Assembly: GCA_942490885.1 (NCBI GenBank)
Contig: CALNYT010000002.1
Span: 4,340,001 to 4,404,000, forward strand
DNA: 64,000 nt
From: Oceanirhabdus sp942490885
GTDB taxonomy: Bacteria > Bacillota > Clostridia > Clostridiales > Clostridiaceae
Direction of reading: 5' to 3'
The translations under genes were made by a program, and so were the position numbers. Below the pieces are notes generated by a model. That model was not told the origin of the DNA. It saw only the letters and a list, made by a program, of their open reading frames with translations, and did no database searches. This document shows positions 27,936-36,836 of this stretch, piece by piece. How positions within the stretch are numbered: position 1 is the stretch's first letter; each line of letters opens with the position of its first letter.

Positions 27936-29777
27936 TTAATCATCCCATCCATATTTTTTATATAAATTGTCACTATCTCCATAAAATCTTTTAGATGATA
28001 TATCAAAATGTAACCCTATAGTCTTGTCCTGATGTCCTAAAAGTCTATTCTTAAATAGCTCTAATAATGTATCATACTTACAACCTTTTGCGACTCTCTG
28101 TCCCTTCTTATTAATTTCATATTCTTTTTCTTTATTAGTAACTCTATATACTGATAAAACATAATCAACTAAGTTTGTTATATCTCCACTTCCTGCTATG
28201 TCCATTTTGGTTAACTGCTGCATACGTTGTGTTTTTCTAGGATGTGCTATTAAATGTATTACTACTTGATATTGTTTTGCAAAAGTAACTAAACTTTGTA
28301 TAAATTCTTTTTGTTTAGTGTATTTTTCATCCTCTTGGCATTTAAGATCTATCATCAAAAAATTATCTAATACAAAATTTTTAACTCCGTACCTTCGTGC
28401 CATTTCTCTCATTTTATACAATATAGAATTTGCTGAATAATCTTCGTCATTGTCATAAAAAAATATTTTCCCCTCATACCATTTACGCATTTTTTCTTTA
28501 ATCTCTTTTGAAACATAATAACCTTTAGGTTTATTTAATCCATTATTAATTTCTTTAATATTTGAACAACCTGCTAACGGAAATTCAATCCAGCTTCTTA
28601 GAATTGACTTAGAAAGTTCACCACTGAAAATAAAAGTTTTATATCCTTGATTTAAAGGTTCACATACACACATTTGATTTACTAACGTTGATTTTCCACT
28701 TGAGTTATATCCAGTTATAACATCAACTGTCCCTAAGACAAAACCTGAAATGAATTTGTCTAGCCTACTAAATCCTGAACTTATCTTTTCAGCATTATTA
28801 ATATCAAACTCTTCTACATTTGCCATATCTACAACATTTGATATGGGTACCTCTTTAGCATTATTTATTACTTCTAAAACACTATCTTTTCCTTCCTTAA
28901 TCAGATGGATATTAATATCCTTAAAAGGACTTAAAACATAACTACAACGCCATTCTCCTAACCTTGGAATAACTTGTGTTCTCATTTTCTCTCCCATTTT
29001 ATCATTATCAGACCATATAATAATTTTTTCAAACTGCTCGAGCCATTCCCAATTATGCTCAACCCACTTAAAATTCCCTGCTCCAAAAGGTACTGACACA
29101 ACATTTTTAAATCCACTTTCTAATGCTGCTAATCTATCAATTTCCCCTTCACATATTAATAGAGGTTTTGTAGTATTAACCTTATCCATTCCGTACAATA
29201 TTGGTGTTGTATCAGCATTTTTTTGACACCATGATTTATTTTCACCTTCTTTAATTTTTCTTGAAGGTCTATATTTAACAAGTAAAAGTTCCCCATATTG
29301 ATCTCTATAATCAAAAACTATATTGCCTTTAAAGTCTTGTTTAACATCTGGATAATTTAGTGTTTCTTTATTTATACCTCTAAGCTTTAAATATTGTTCT
29401 ACCTTATCTTTATTTTGGTTTTTCTCTAACATAGGATATTTATAAGCCTTTTTATGCTGAGTTACCTGCTCAAATTCAAAATCATAATTTTCACATACTT
29501 CTTTAAATAACCTTTCACATGCTTGAATAAAATTAAGTCCTTCACACTGCATGTAATAATCTATTATATCGAATGTTATGTTACATCCAAAACACTTAAA
29601 ATAGTTGCCTTTTTTATTCCATATAAAAGAAGAGTTTTTTTCGTGATGCATAGGACAACATCCTTTTAATTTACTTCTATCCCACTTTTGTATTTTCATT
29701 CCTTTTGCTATTATTTGCGCTGCTTCAACTCCTAATTTTTCTTTTGCTTTAGATATTAATTCATTAGGTATTGTCAT
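27936..29777 (-). CDS. Phage-type primase-helicase
   Basis: 613 residues with three domains: a CHC2 zinc finger (Cys41, His44, Cys62, Cys65), a TOPRIM region near 200-275 (LLICEGEIDRLAALES, then IIIWSDNDKMGEKM), and a DnaB/RecA-type helicase from about 335, with Walker A GYNSSGKST and the later HLIAHPRKT motif. This is the T7 gp4 / Twinkle arrangement, synthesising primers and unwinding DNA in one protein. With the DUF4373 protein encoded 12 bp upstream it suggests that the excised island replicates autonomously. Start ATG 29777 preceded by AGGAGG. Confidence 0.93.
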   Translation of the reverse strand: MTIPNELISKAKEKLGVEAAQIIAKGMKIQKWDRSKLKGCCPMHHEKNSSFIWNKKGNYFKCFGCNITFDIIDYYMQCEGLNFIQACERLFKEVCENYDFEFEQVTQHKKAYKYPMLEKNQNKDKVEQYLKLRGINKETLNYPDVKQDFKGNIVFDYRDQYGELLLVKYRPSRKIKEGENKSWCQKNADTTPILYGMDKVNTTKPLLICEGEIDRLAALESGFKNVVSVPFGAGNFKWVEHNWEWLEQFEKIIIWSDNDKMGEKMRTQVIPRLGEWRCSYVLSPFKDINIHLIKEGKDSVLEVINNAKEVPISNVVDMANVEEFDINNAEKISSGFSRLDKFISGFVLGTVDVITGYNSSGKSTLVNQMCVCEPLNQGYKTFIFSGELSKSILRSWIEFPLAGCSNIKEINNGLNKPKGYYVSKEIKEKMRKWYEGKIFFYDNDEDYSANSILYKMREMARRYGVKNFVLDNFLMIDLKCQEDEKYTKQKEFIQSLVTFAKQYQVVIHLIAHPRKTQRMQQLTKMDIAGSGDITNLVDYVLSVYRVTNKEKEYEINKKGQRVAKGCKYDTLLELFKNRLLGHQDKTIGLHFDISSKRFYGDSDNLYKKYGWDD

Positions 29778-29788
29778 TATAATTCCTC

Positions 29789-30619
29789 CTAGCTATCTAT
29801 TCCTTCCCATTTATTTTCTTTTACTGATGTTTCTTTATTATCATATTTACCTTCAATAATATTCTTCATATGCTCTTGTTCTATAATCCAACCAAAATAA
29901 CAATCTTTCCACTTTCCATTACGTCCGCTTAAAAAATCACTTTCATTTACTCGTTCAAATAACTCTTTGAAAAATTCTAAATTGGGATGCTCTTTCCATA
30001 TATCATTTATACAAAACCACCTGTGATTTGTAATGTAATCAACATTAGGTAAAGTACTACATATAGAATTATATAACGCCTTTATATCTTCATATGGAAT
30101 CTCCTCTACTGATAAAATCTCTTCTTCTCTGCTTTCCTTTTTTATTTTTTTCTTTTCTATACTTTGTGTAATTTCAGCATTAATTTCTGTTTCTGAAATA
30201 TCCATCATATCATTTGTTTGAGAATCTCCCCCCTTGCTCTCTTCATAATGAAGTCTATTTGCTCTGCTTTTATTTTCTACTGGTTCTGTTCTAATCTTTA
30301 TTGCATTACTAGTTAAAACCTTTCTTTCTTCATATAATGCTTCATCAAATAATCCTAATTGTAGGCATTTTCTCAAAATTTCATTAAACCTCTTTTCATT
30401 TATTTTAAATTCTTCTAATAATATTAAAATTGTATCATTATCTGAAATATCCAATTCATAAGCTTTAGTTCTGTATATAATCTCAAGCATAATAAAATAA
30501 AAAGTATATCCATCATTACCATAAGTAGCTCTTAACTTTCTTAGCTTAAGATCATTTCTAGCGTCTGTATCATGTGGAAAATAGTCCATTCCTTGTTTAA
30601 TAGGTCTAGCCATACTCAA
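29789..30619 (-). CDS. DUF4373 replication protein (Lin1244/Lin1753-like)
   Basis: 276 residues. The N-terminus (ARPIKQGMDYFPHDTD, then LRATYGNDGYTFYFIMLE) is the DUF4373 winged-helix domain found in phage and element replication modules, often DnaD-like. A Glu/Lys-rich linker separates it from a C-terminal helical domain (about 175-255) that may contact the helicase. The start overlaps the stop of the AlpA-like gene by four bases (ATGA), so the two are coupled. Likely role: origin recognition or helicase loading for the island. Confidence 0.85.
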   Translation of the reverse strand: MSMARPIKQGMDYFPHDTDARNDLKLRKLRATYGNDGYTFYFIMLEIIYRTKAYELDISDNDTILILLEEFKINEKRFNEILRKCLQLGLFDEALYEERKVLTSNAIKIRTEPVENKSRANRLHYEESKGGDSQTNDMMDISETEINAEITQSIEKKKIKKESREEEILSVEEIPYEDIKALYNSICSTLPNVDYITNHRWFCINDIWKEHPNLEFFKELFERVNESDFLSGRNGKWKDCYFGWIIEQEHMKNIIEGKYDNKETSVKENKWEGIDS

Positions 30620-30798
30620 TTACCTCTTTTTAAATCTTTTTTTAATAGTTCTTCCAAAGCCTCTTCTGGTACAATAATTCTTTTTTTACCTAGCTTTACT
30701 ACAGGTATTACTCCTTTTGCTGCTAAATCATAAGCTAATGATTTACTAATTCCTAGTAATTCTGCCACTTCTACTAAACTGTACGCTTTTCGTTTCAT
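30616..30798 (-). CDS. AlpA/excisionase-like HTH protein
   Basis: 60 residues. It is a single MerR-like helix-turn-helix (YSLVEVAELLGISKSLAYDL, then GVIPVVKLGKKRIIVPEEAL) of the excisionase/HTH_17 family. In phage satellites such proteins activate excision and replication genes; in other elements they are directionality factors. It is the first gene of the replication operon and is divergent from the zinc-ribbon gene at 30925, which fits a regulator. Confidence 0.88.
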   Translation of the reverse strand: MKRKAYSLVEVAELLGISKSLAYDLAAKGVIPVVKLGKKRIIVPEEALEELLKKDLKRGN

Positions 30799-30880
30799 AT
30801 TGTCACTTCCTTTATTTATTATTTAAGTACATTTATTACATTATCAATCATATACTTTATTAAAACCCTTTACCAATCAA

Positions 30881-30898
30881 AAACGGTCACCAAACGGT
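30881..30898. promoter_or_regulatory. Direct repeat AAACGGT, possible operator
   Basis: Two AAACGGT copies (30881-30887, 30892-30898) spaced 11 bp apart, about one helical turn, in the divergent promoter region between the AlpA-like gene and the gene at 30925. Confidence 0.5.
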
Positions 30899-30924
30899 AA
30901 TTTTTCATGAAAGGATGTAAATAA

Positions 30925-32046
30925 ATGAAAAAACGTAATTATATCAAATGTCATTTTAAAAACAGAATATATGATAAAGGATTTGAATGGATTGATTGTG
31001 GAAATATTTACTTAAATACTATATTTCTCCCTCCTGTTAAAAAAAGCAATTGTTTAATTATAAATAGCAAGTATAGTAAAGAACATATAATATATCCTCT
31101 AGATATGAATCATAGTTTATTTAGAGATTTCTCGGAATTATATCCTACGCTAAATAATATCAAAGAATTTGCTGAAAAATACGGTAATATAATAGATGAA
31201 GAAATTGAACCTATTTTACAGTGCAAAACAAATCAATCAAATACTAGCGGAAGTTATTTGGAATTTTGGCAAAAGAATATTATAGATATGTATATTTGTG
31301 TATTTTTAATGGATAAGGTTCTTAATCAAGATTATAATTTCTTAGATTCGCTTATAGAATACACAAAAAACTCAATAGAAGTCTTATTTCCTATTGAGTT
31401 TTTACCTAAATGGTATGAATCATTTTTTACTGAGAATAAACTATTTCCTAAAAGTAAGTGTGAAGACATTATATTAAGAACATCCTTTATACCAGTTAAA
31501 AAGCATAATAAATATTATCGTTCTATATTATTTGTAAAAAAAGATCAGAATCCAGCACTTTTCTATATTTTAGAAAAAGAATTAGAAAATACAAATAGTG
31601 TTGATATTGTTAAACAAGCTATTATTAATGAACTACATCAGCAAAAAAAAGAAGTTAAATATCTTGCAACTCGTACAGCTGAAGGCATACAACATGAAAA
31701 TTATATAGTCCCTGAGAATTTAATCAGTGGAATGTATCATCAACTTTGTAATCATTTATTAGGCAATCAAAATCTACGTCAATGTCCATATTGTAAAAAT
31801 TGGTTTAACTCCATCAGGAAAAACCAAATTTATTGTCCCAAAAAAATTACAGTACTTGATGAAAAACTAGGTAGACATATCTCGATCCCATCAGGTAAAA
31901 ATTGCAAACAATATGCTAATAAAGCAAAAAAAGCTAAAGTTATTCATTTGTATAAAACAGGAATGAGTGTAAATCAAATTGCTGATAAATTAGAAACAAG
32001 GGTTTCACAAATAAATAAGTGGGTAAATGAATTGAAAAAGTATTAA
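30925..32046 (+). CDS. Zinc-ribbon / HTH protein, divergent from the replication operon
   Basis: 373 residues, the only plus-strand gene of the island. The N-terminal 270 residues are unrecognised. The C-terminus has a Cys cluster (QCPYCKNWFNS, then YCPKK and NC) that may bind zinc, followed by a helix-turn-helix (KTGMSVNQIADKLETRVSQINKWV). DNA binding is likely. Its position, divergent from the AlpA-like gene with repeats between them, suggests a regulator of the island's lysogeny-like switch; this is inference. AAAGGATG precedes the ATG. Confidence 0.75.
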   Translation: MKKRNYIKCHFKNRIYDKGFEWIDCGNIYLNTIFLPPVKKSNCLIINSKYSKEHIIYPLDMNHSLFRDFSELYPTLNNIKEFAEKYGNIIDEEIEPILQCKTNQSNTSGSYLEFWQKNIIDMYICVFLMDKVLNQDYNFLDSLIEYTKNSIEVLFPIEFLPKWYESFFTENKLFPKSKCEDIILRTSFIPVKKHNKYYRSILFVKKDQNPALFYILEKELENTNSVDIVKQAIINELHQQKKEVKYLATRTAEGIQHENYIVPENLISGMYHQLCNHLLGNQNLRQCPYCKNWFNSIRKNQIYCPKKITVLDEKLGRHISIPSGKNCKQYANKAKKAKVIHLYKTGMSVNQIADKLETRVSQINKWVNELKKY

Positions 32047-32053
32047 ATAACGT

Positions 32054-32086
32054 AAAAAGTATTCTCTATTTTTGAGAATACTTTTT
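32054..32086 (+). terminator. Intrinsic terminator
   Basis: Perfect 13-bp arms (32054-32066, 32074-32086) around a T-rich loop, eight bases after the stop of the zinc-ribbon gene. Confidence 0.9.
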
Positions 32087-32500
32087 AGGTTATTTATAAT
32101 TATCTTTATTTTCTTAACAATTCTTCTAATCATGCTATTCATTTTTTATTTAATTTGTTACTAACTCTGAATTATTAATGCTGAAATTTCTAATTATCTG
32201 CTAAACAAAATAATTACCAATCAAGAATACAAATTAATCAACAATATATAGGAAAATTTTTCAAAAACTTTAATTGAATAAATAATATACAAATAGATTT
32301 TTACCTATATAATAATGTCAGTGATGTTGTTAAGACTAATTTAGCTGTTAATCATTAGATACTGCTAAAATACAATTCATTAATTAAAAATTATAATTTA
32401 TTAACAATTTATTTATAAATTCTTTTCTTGGCTTTTTAACCTCTAATATATGTTGCTTTGATTTAATAACATATAAAATATCTCCATTTTTAAATATTTA
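32087..32500. other. AT-rich gap, possible coding relic
   Basis: No gene of normal size. On the minus strand at about 32393-32500, just after the cyclase stop, a frame reads FKNGDILYVIKSKQHILEVK, which resembles the cyclase C-terminus IFKNGQRIMKF. It may be a duplicated or shifted tail. The rest is featureless AT-rich DNA. Confidence 0.4.
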
Positions 32501-33985
32501 TTAAAATTTCATAATACGTTGTCCATTCTTAAATATACTAATAGGACCATCTTCAGAAATTACAATTCCTACACACTTCTGTTTCTCAGTAAAATTTTTC
32601 ATAGAATTATGCCTTGCACCACCAACAGAAGAATTTTCACTCTTTGTAAATGGTAAAATTGTAGATATTAGGAATGGGTGCAGTAAGTTATTAAAAATAA
32701 TTGCTCCATCCGGTTTAATTAAATTATTTAATAATTCTATATCATATGGTATTAAGTTATCATCTTGAAAAATATCATCAGGATATTTAATTTTTACACT
32801 CTTAACTAACTGTTCTTCAATTTTGATATCAAAATCTCCTACTACTATTGATGTCCCATGCTTTTTCAAAGCTAAACTTAATATCCAATCTACAAAAACA
32901 GATAAGCTCTTTTCTTTTATATCAGCACACTCATTTTTTAAGAAATCTGAAATATAATTTTTTATAAATTTATCATCTTTTAATATAGGTTTATTATCTA
33001 TTATTTGTAATAAAATTTTATTTTTATCATTTCTTCCTTCCAAAAACACAATTTTTCCAGTACCTTGAATTGAAACAATTAATGGTCGTTTACTAAATGT
33101 TTTGCCTTTAGATAAGGGTTCTAATGCTACCTCTTGAATTTTCTCTTTAGTAATAAAAATATGGGTAACAATATTATTAGTAACATTAAAAAATATGTTT
33201 TGACCATTTGTAATCTCTAAAAATTGTTTAAGTTTATTAAAATTAGCAAATTCAAATTCTGTTTCAATTTCTATAACTTTTTTACTATTCATTTGTATCT
33301 GTTCAACTGAATCATGAAATATGAATCCAGTATATATTTCTTTATTTTCAATCTTCCGTGTTGCTAATTCTTTTGAAAACTCATAAATTTTATTTATGAT
33401 ATCCATATTATACCGTATTCTTTTAGGTACTAAACTAAACTTCTTTTCATATTCTTCGTTATAGTAATTAAATAAACTATAAATATATTCTATTACAATA
33501 GTATCTTTCAAGTTGTTTATTAATGCATCTGATATTAATAATAAGTTTTGAGATACTGCAATGTTATTTGTAGACGTATATTCTAAGTTACTTGAAATAA
33601 CTTTACCAAACATTTGTACATACTCTTTTATAACATCTAAAAATATTTTTATATGCTTAGCATCTTTTGAAGCTGGAATATTTTCTATGTAATATTCATG
33701 TATTTCATCGAAAATCTTTACTCCAAAATGATATTCAGTAAAAATATTGTCATTTTTAAATTGACTCGAATAACTTACTACATTTTCGTCTTCATCTTGT
33801 TTTATCTTATGACTTACTTTGATTTGTGAATCACCAAAAGAGTCTTCTATAAATTTAATTATTGAACTGATTAACAATTTATTAATTAATATCAATTGTG
33901 CTTTCCCTAAAGGCAAATTTAATTCCTCTTCTGACAGTTCTTTTTTATCTCGTCTCCACGAATTATAAAAAAATGAATTCTCCAT
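32501..33985 (-). CDS. DisA_N (diadenylate cyclase) domain protein
   Basis: 494 residues. The last 150 match the DAC fold of DisA: a core strand GTSIVVGDFD, then LNNLIKPDGAIIFNN with the catalytic DGA at 426-428, then GGARHN at 455-460 in place of RHR, and VGIVISEDGPISIFKNG. DAC enzymes make cyclic di-AMP from two ATP. The N-terminal 330 residues are unrecognised and could sense the trigger. It is the last gene of the six-gene operon and follows a K+ channel gene by 77 bp. I infer that it makes a nucleotide signal for that channel or for the ABC-3C proteins. The RHR to RHN change could lower activity or change the product. Confidence 0.82.
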   Translation of the reverse strand: MENSFFYNSWRRDKKELSEEELNLPLGKAQLILINKLLISSIIKFIEDSFGDSQIKVSHKIKQDEDENVVSYSSQFKNDNIFTEYHFGVKIFDEIHEYYIENIPASKDAKHIKIFLDVIKEYVQMFGKVISSNLEYTSTNNIAVSQNLLLISDALINNLKDTIVIEYIYSLFNYYNEEYEKKFSLVPKRIRYNMDIINKIYEFSKELATRKIENKEIYTGFIFHDSVEQIQMNSKKVIEIETEFEFANFNKLKQFLEITNGQNIFFNVTNNIVTHIFITKEKIQEVALEPLSKGKTFSKRPLIVSIQGTGKIVFLEGRNDKNKILLQIIDNKPILKDDKFIKNYISDFLKNECADIKEKSLSVFVDWILSLALKKHGTSIVVGDFDIKIEEQLVKSVKIKYPDDIFQDDNLIPYDIELLNNLIKPDGAIIFNNLLHPFLISTILPFTKSENSSVGGARHNSMKNFTEKQKCVGIVISEDGPISIFKNGQRIMKF

Positions 33986-34062
33986 TACTCATCCCTCATT
34001 AACTGTATTTTTAATTCAGTAAACTCATACATCTTGTCCTTTCTTAATTTTCAACTCTTTGC

Positions 34063-34920
34063 TTAATCGAACTTAATCCTTCTATTATCTATTTTTTCGT
34101 AACAATCAAATTTTTTCCACTTAATTTTATTACTTTTCTTCCTTTTCAAATCGCTATATTGCTTTATAAATACAATATCATGGCACTCATAATATTTCCT
34201 AAGAACTATTGCTTCATTAGTTTCTATATCCATACCTTTCAAACTAAACCTAAAACGATACTTTTGGTTATCAAAATTTATATCATTTACTATTTTAGCA
34301 ATATTCCGCTTTTTGTACATATCCACATCAAACTCAATCATATCATAAAATAATTCATACTTCTGTTCAATTGGATCTATGTGATTTATACACAAATTTT
34401 GTGAATCTAGTACTTCTAATTTAATTGAAACGTCATATAATCCTCCACCCTTATTACCTAGTCTAATTCCTAAAACATATTTGCCCATCCACTTATTACT
34501 TTCATTGAATTTTACACATAATTTTTTTGAAATTAAAATATCATTAGTACGTTTAATCATAATTGCTATTAAAACGCTTGTAAAATACGCCATGCTCATC
34601 GCTCCTGCGAATCCATGTATAATAACAATAATTTTACCTAAATCAGTCTGTGGTGATATATCCCCATAACCTATTGTAAGCATAGTTATAGTACTAAAAT
34701 AGAAAATATCTATAGGCGAAAGACTCTCATTTTGTGAAGGATTTATAGGATATCGTACAATATCATTATTTAAATCAATCTCTAAAGTATTTATTGTTTC
34801 TGTATTCGGATTAATAATGCAATCTGTATAATAGTAAATGAAAGAAAAAAATATATTAATAGCTAAAAATATTAAGAATACAAATATAAATGTTCGAACA
34901 ATTTCTCTACCTTTACTCAT
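34063..34920 (-). CDS. Two-TM potassium channel, Kir-like
   Basis: 285 residues. Outer helix (about 9-31), a loop, the pore with intact K+ selectivity filter TIGYGD at 82-87, inner helix (about 95-120), and a beta-rich cytosolic domain of about 160 residues. The stretch LCVKFNESNKWMGKYVLGIR resembles the start of the immunoglobulin-like domain of inward rectifiers. In this operon it is a candidate effector: opening it would collapse K+ gradient and potential. Cyclic di-AMP, the expected product of the next gene, is known to control K+ channels and transporters in Firmicutes. Start ATG 34920 after GGAGAAGAAAGGG. Confidence 0.88.
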   Translation of the reverse strand: MSKGREIVRTFIFVFLIFLAINIFFSFIYYYTDCIINPNTETINTLEIDLNNDIVRYPINPSQNESLSPIDIFYFSTITMLTIGYGDISPQTDLGKIIVIIHGFAGAMSMAYFTSVLIAIMIKRTNDILISKKLCVKFNESNKWMGKYVLGIRLGNKGGGLYDVSIKLEVLDSQNLCINHIDPIEQKYELFYDMIEFDVDMYKKRNIAKIVNDINFDNQKYRFRFSLKGMDIETNEAIVLRKYYECHDIVFIKQYSDLKRKKSNKIKWKKFDCYEKIDNRRIKFD

Positions 34921-34955
34921 AACCCTTTCTTCTCCTAATTAATAACCTATCTAAT

Positions 34956-36806
34956 TTATTTATCTGGAAATAATCCTGATTTCACATATTTGTCATTACT
35001 AAAAAAAGATATGTAATTGATTTTTTCTTTAATTTCTAAAGGAGGTTCAATATTTTCAGCAACAATTATCTGACTATCCCCCTTCACATTAGCTAATATA
35101 TTCCAAAATTTATTTTTAATCGAATCTCCAAATTCACATTGTTGTTGAAAAGGTGTATCCAATATTAATAATCCAGGATGATATAAATTTTTTTCCCTAG
35201 AATATTCTAATATTGCATACAAAAAAATAGAATTTAAAATAGCTCTATATCCTTTTCCAAAAGATTCTTTTTCTTTTTCCGAGATTCGAATATCTAATGT
35301 ATTTTCATTAATTTGTATATTTGTTGATTCATTAGATTTATTAATCTTTATATCATTAAACTTCCATTTAATTAATTCTTCTAATTCTTCTAATTGTTTT
35401 ATGATTTCATAATTCTTTTTTTCATTATCTTTTACAATACTATCTTCATATTTACTTAACTGTTTAACTTCTTGGAATAATCTAAGTTTAACTCTTAATA
35501 AATCTTTTAAACTGTTTTCTTTAAACTGTTTTTCCAAAAATATATTTTCTAAATTATTTATTTCATTCTGCTTAAATTTAATTGTATCTAGTTTTTCGTT
35601 TAATCTTATTTTTTGTGGATTTAATTCATTTTGTAACTCTAATTCAATATCTTCAATCTGTTTTGTTAATTTTTTGATTTCAGTCTGTTTTAAAGATAAT
35701 TCATTTTCTAATTTACTTCGCGTTAAGTTAAGTTCCTTAATTTGATTGTTTAGTTTACTTATTTCTAATTTACATATATCCTCTAATTTTTTGTGTTTTT
35801 CTATTGAATTACATGTTTGTTTAATAAATATATTTAATTCACAATTATTGGTTATTTGTGTGCTACAATCACTTAACTGATCTATATAATATGTACCCTC
35901 TGCAATAAACTCTAATCTTTCCAAATCACTTAAATAATTCTCTTTTAACATTGAAAATCTGACCAATAAACCTTTAATATTAATAATCTCTTTTTCAATA
36001 ATTTCTTTGTTTCCTAATATACTATTTTTGGCTTCCATCTTTTTAGATATTACTCTATTAGTTTTTTCAATTATTTTTTTTGCATTTTCAATTTTATTAT
36101 TCACTTCATCTGATTGTTCAATAGCTTTTCTTAATCTTGAAATATCTTCTTCGGTTTCTCTTATCTGAAATTTTATTAAATCTAATTGATAATTTAGTTT
36201 CACTTTTTTTTCTTTACTATTCGGTATAATTAATCGTGCATCTTCTTTACCTGATAATATTGTATTAAAAATTGATTTTTCAACACTTTTGTTAAAATAC
36301 ATACCTGAAAAAATTGGAGATATTTCTGTAGTTATTCTCATTTCATCTAACATAATCAAATTCATGTAATTTCTAAAAGTTAAAGTTTGTATACCGCCCT
36401 TATTATTTTTTCTAATTTTGCTTATCTTTATATTACTAAATTCTAATAAAAATTTTGACAACTCTATTAACTTAAATTTTTTATAGTAATTCCCTTTTTC
36501 AATTTTTTCAATTTTACAATCATAAATATAAATACTTTTATCTATTAAACTTCTTACTAAGCTTATTACAATTCCATCATAATTTTCTAACTGAAGATAA
36601 ATATGTGAATAACCTAAATTCTCTTTAATATATTTAGGTTCCTTACGGCTCCCAAACATGTAATTTATACATTGTAATATATACGTTTTACCAGTATTGG
36701 ATGGTCCAGAAATAACATTCAATCCTTTACTAAATTTCAAGACTACATCTTGTCTATGTTTTCCTTTAATACTTAGTTGTTTAATAAAAAAACCACAAGG
36801 TTGCAT
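34956..36806 (-). CDS. SMC/RecN-like ABC ATPase, second subunit (ABC-3C)
   Basis: 616 residues. N-terminal Walker A GPSNTGKT at 34-41, a long coiled coil (about 215-500), then the C-terminal half of the ABC head with FGKGYRAILNSIFLY (signature region) and GLLILDTPFQQQ (Walker B and D-loop). Paralogue of the next upstream gene, but without a zinc-hook CxxC at the coil tip, which here reads DCSTQITNNCELN. Probably forms a heterodimer with it. In ABC-3C systems such ATPases are thought to sense nucleic acid and switch on the CTD effector. AGGTGAT precedes the ATG. Confidence 0.88.
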   Translation of the reverse strand: MQPCGFFIKQLSIKGKHRQDVVLKFSKGLNVISGPSNTGKTYILQCINYMFGSRKEPKYIKENLGYSHIYLQLENYDGIVISLVRSLIDKSIYIYDCKIEKIEKGNYYKKFKLIELSKFLLEFSNIKISKIRKNNKGGIQTLTFRNYMNLIMLDEMRITTEISPIFSGMYFNKSVEKSIFNTILSGKEDARLIIPNSKEKKVKLNYQLDLIKFQIRETEEDISRLRKAIEQSDEVNNKIENAKKIIEKTNRVISKKMEAKNSILGNKEIIEKEIINIKGLLVRFSMLKENYLSDLERLEFIAEGTYYIDQLSDCSTQITNNCELNIFIKQTCNSIEKHKKLEDICKLEISKLNNQIKELNLTRSKLENELSLKQTEIKKLTKQIEDIELELQNELNPQKIRLNEKLDTIKFKQNEINNLENIFLEKQFKENSLKDLLRVKLRLFQEVKQLSKYEDSIVKDNEKKNYEIIKQLEELEELIKWKFNDIKINKSNESTNIQINENTLDIRISEKEKESFGKGYRAILNSIFLYAILEYSREKNLYHPGLLILDTPFQQQCEFGDSIKNKFWNILANVKGDSQIIVAENIEPPLEIKEKINYISFFSNDKYVKSGLFPDK

Positions 36807-36836
36807 TTCTTTATCACCTACTTTTATGTTTTAAAT

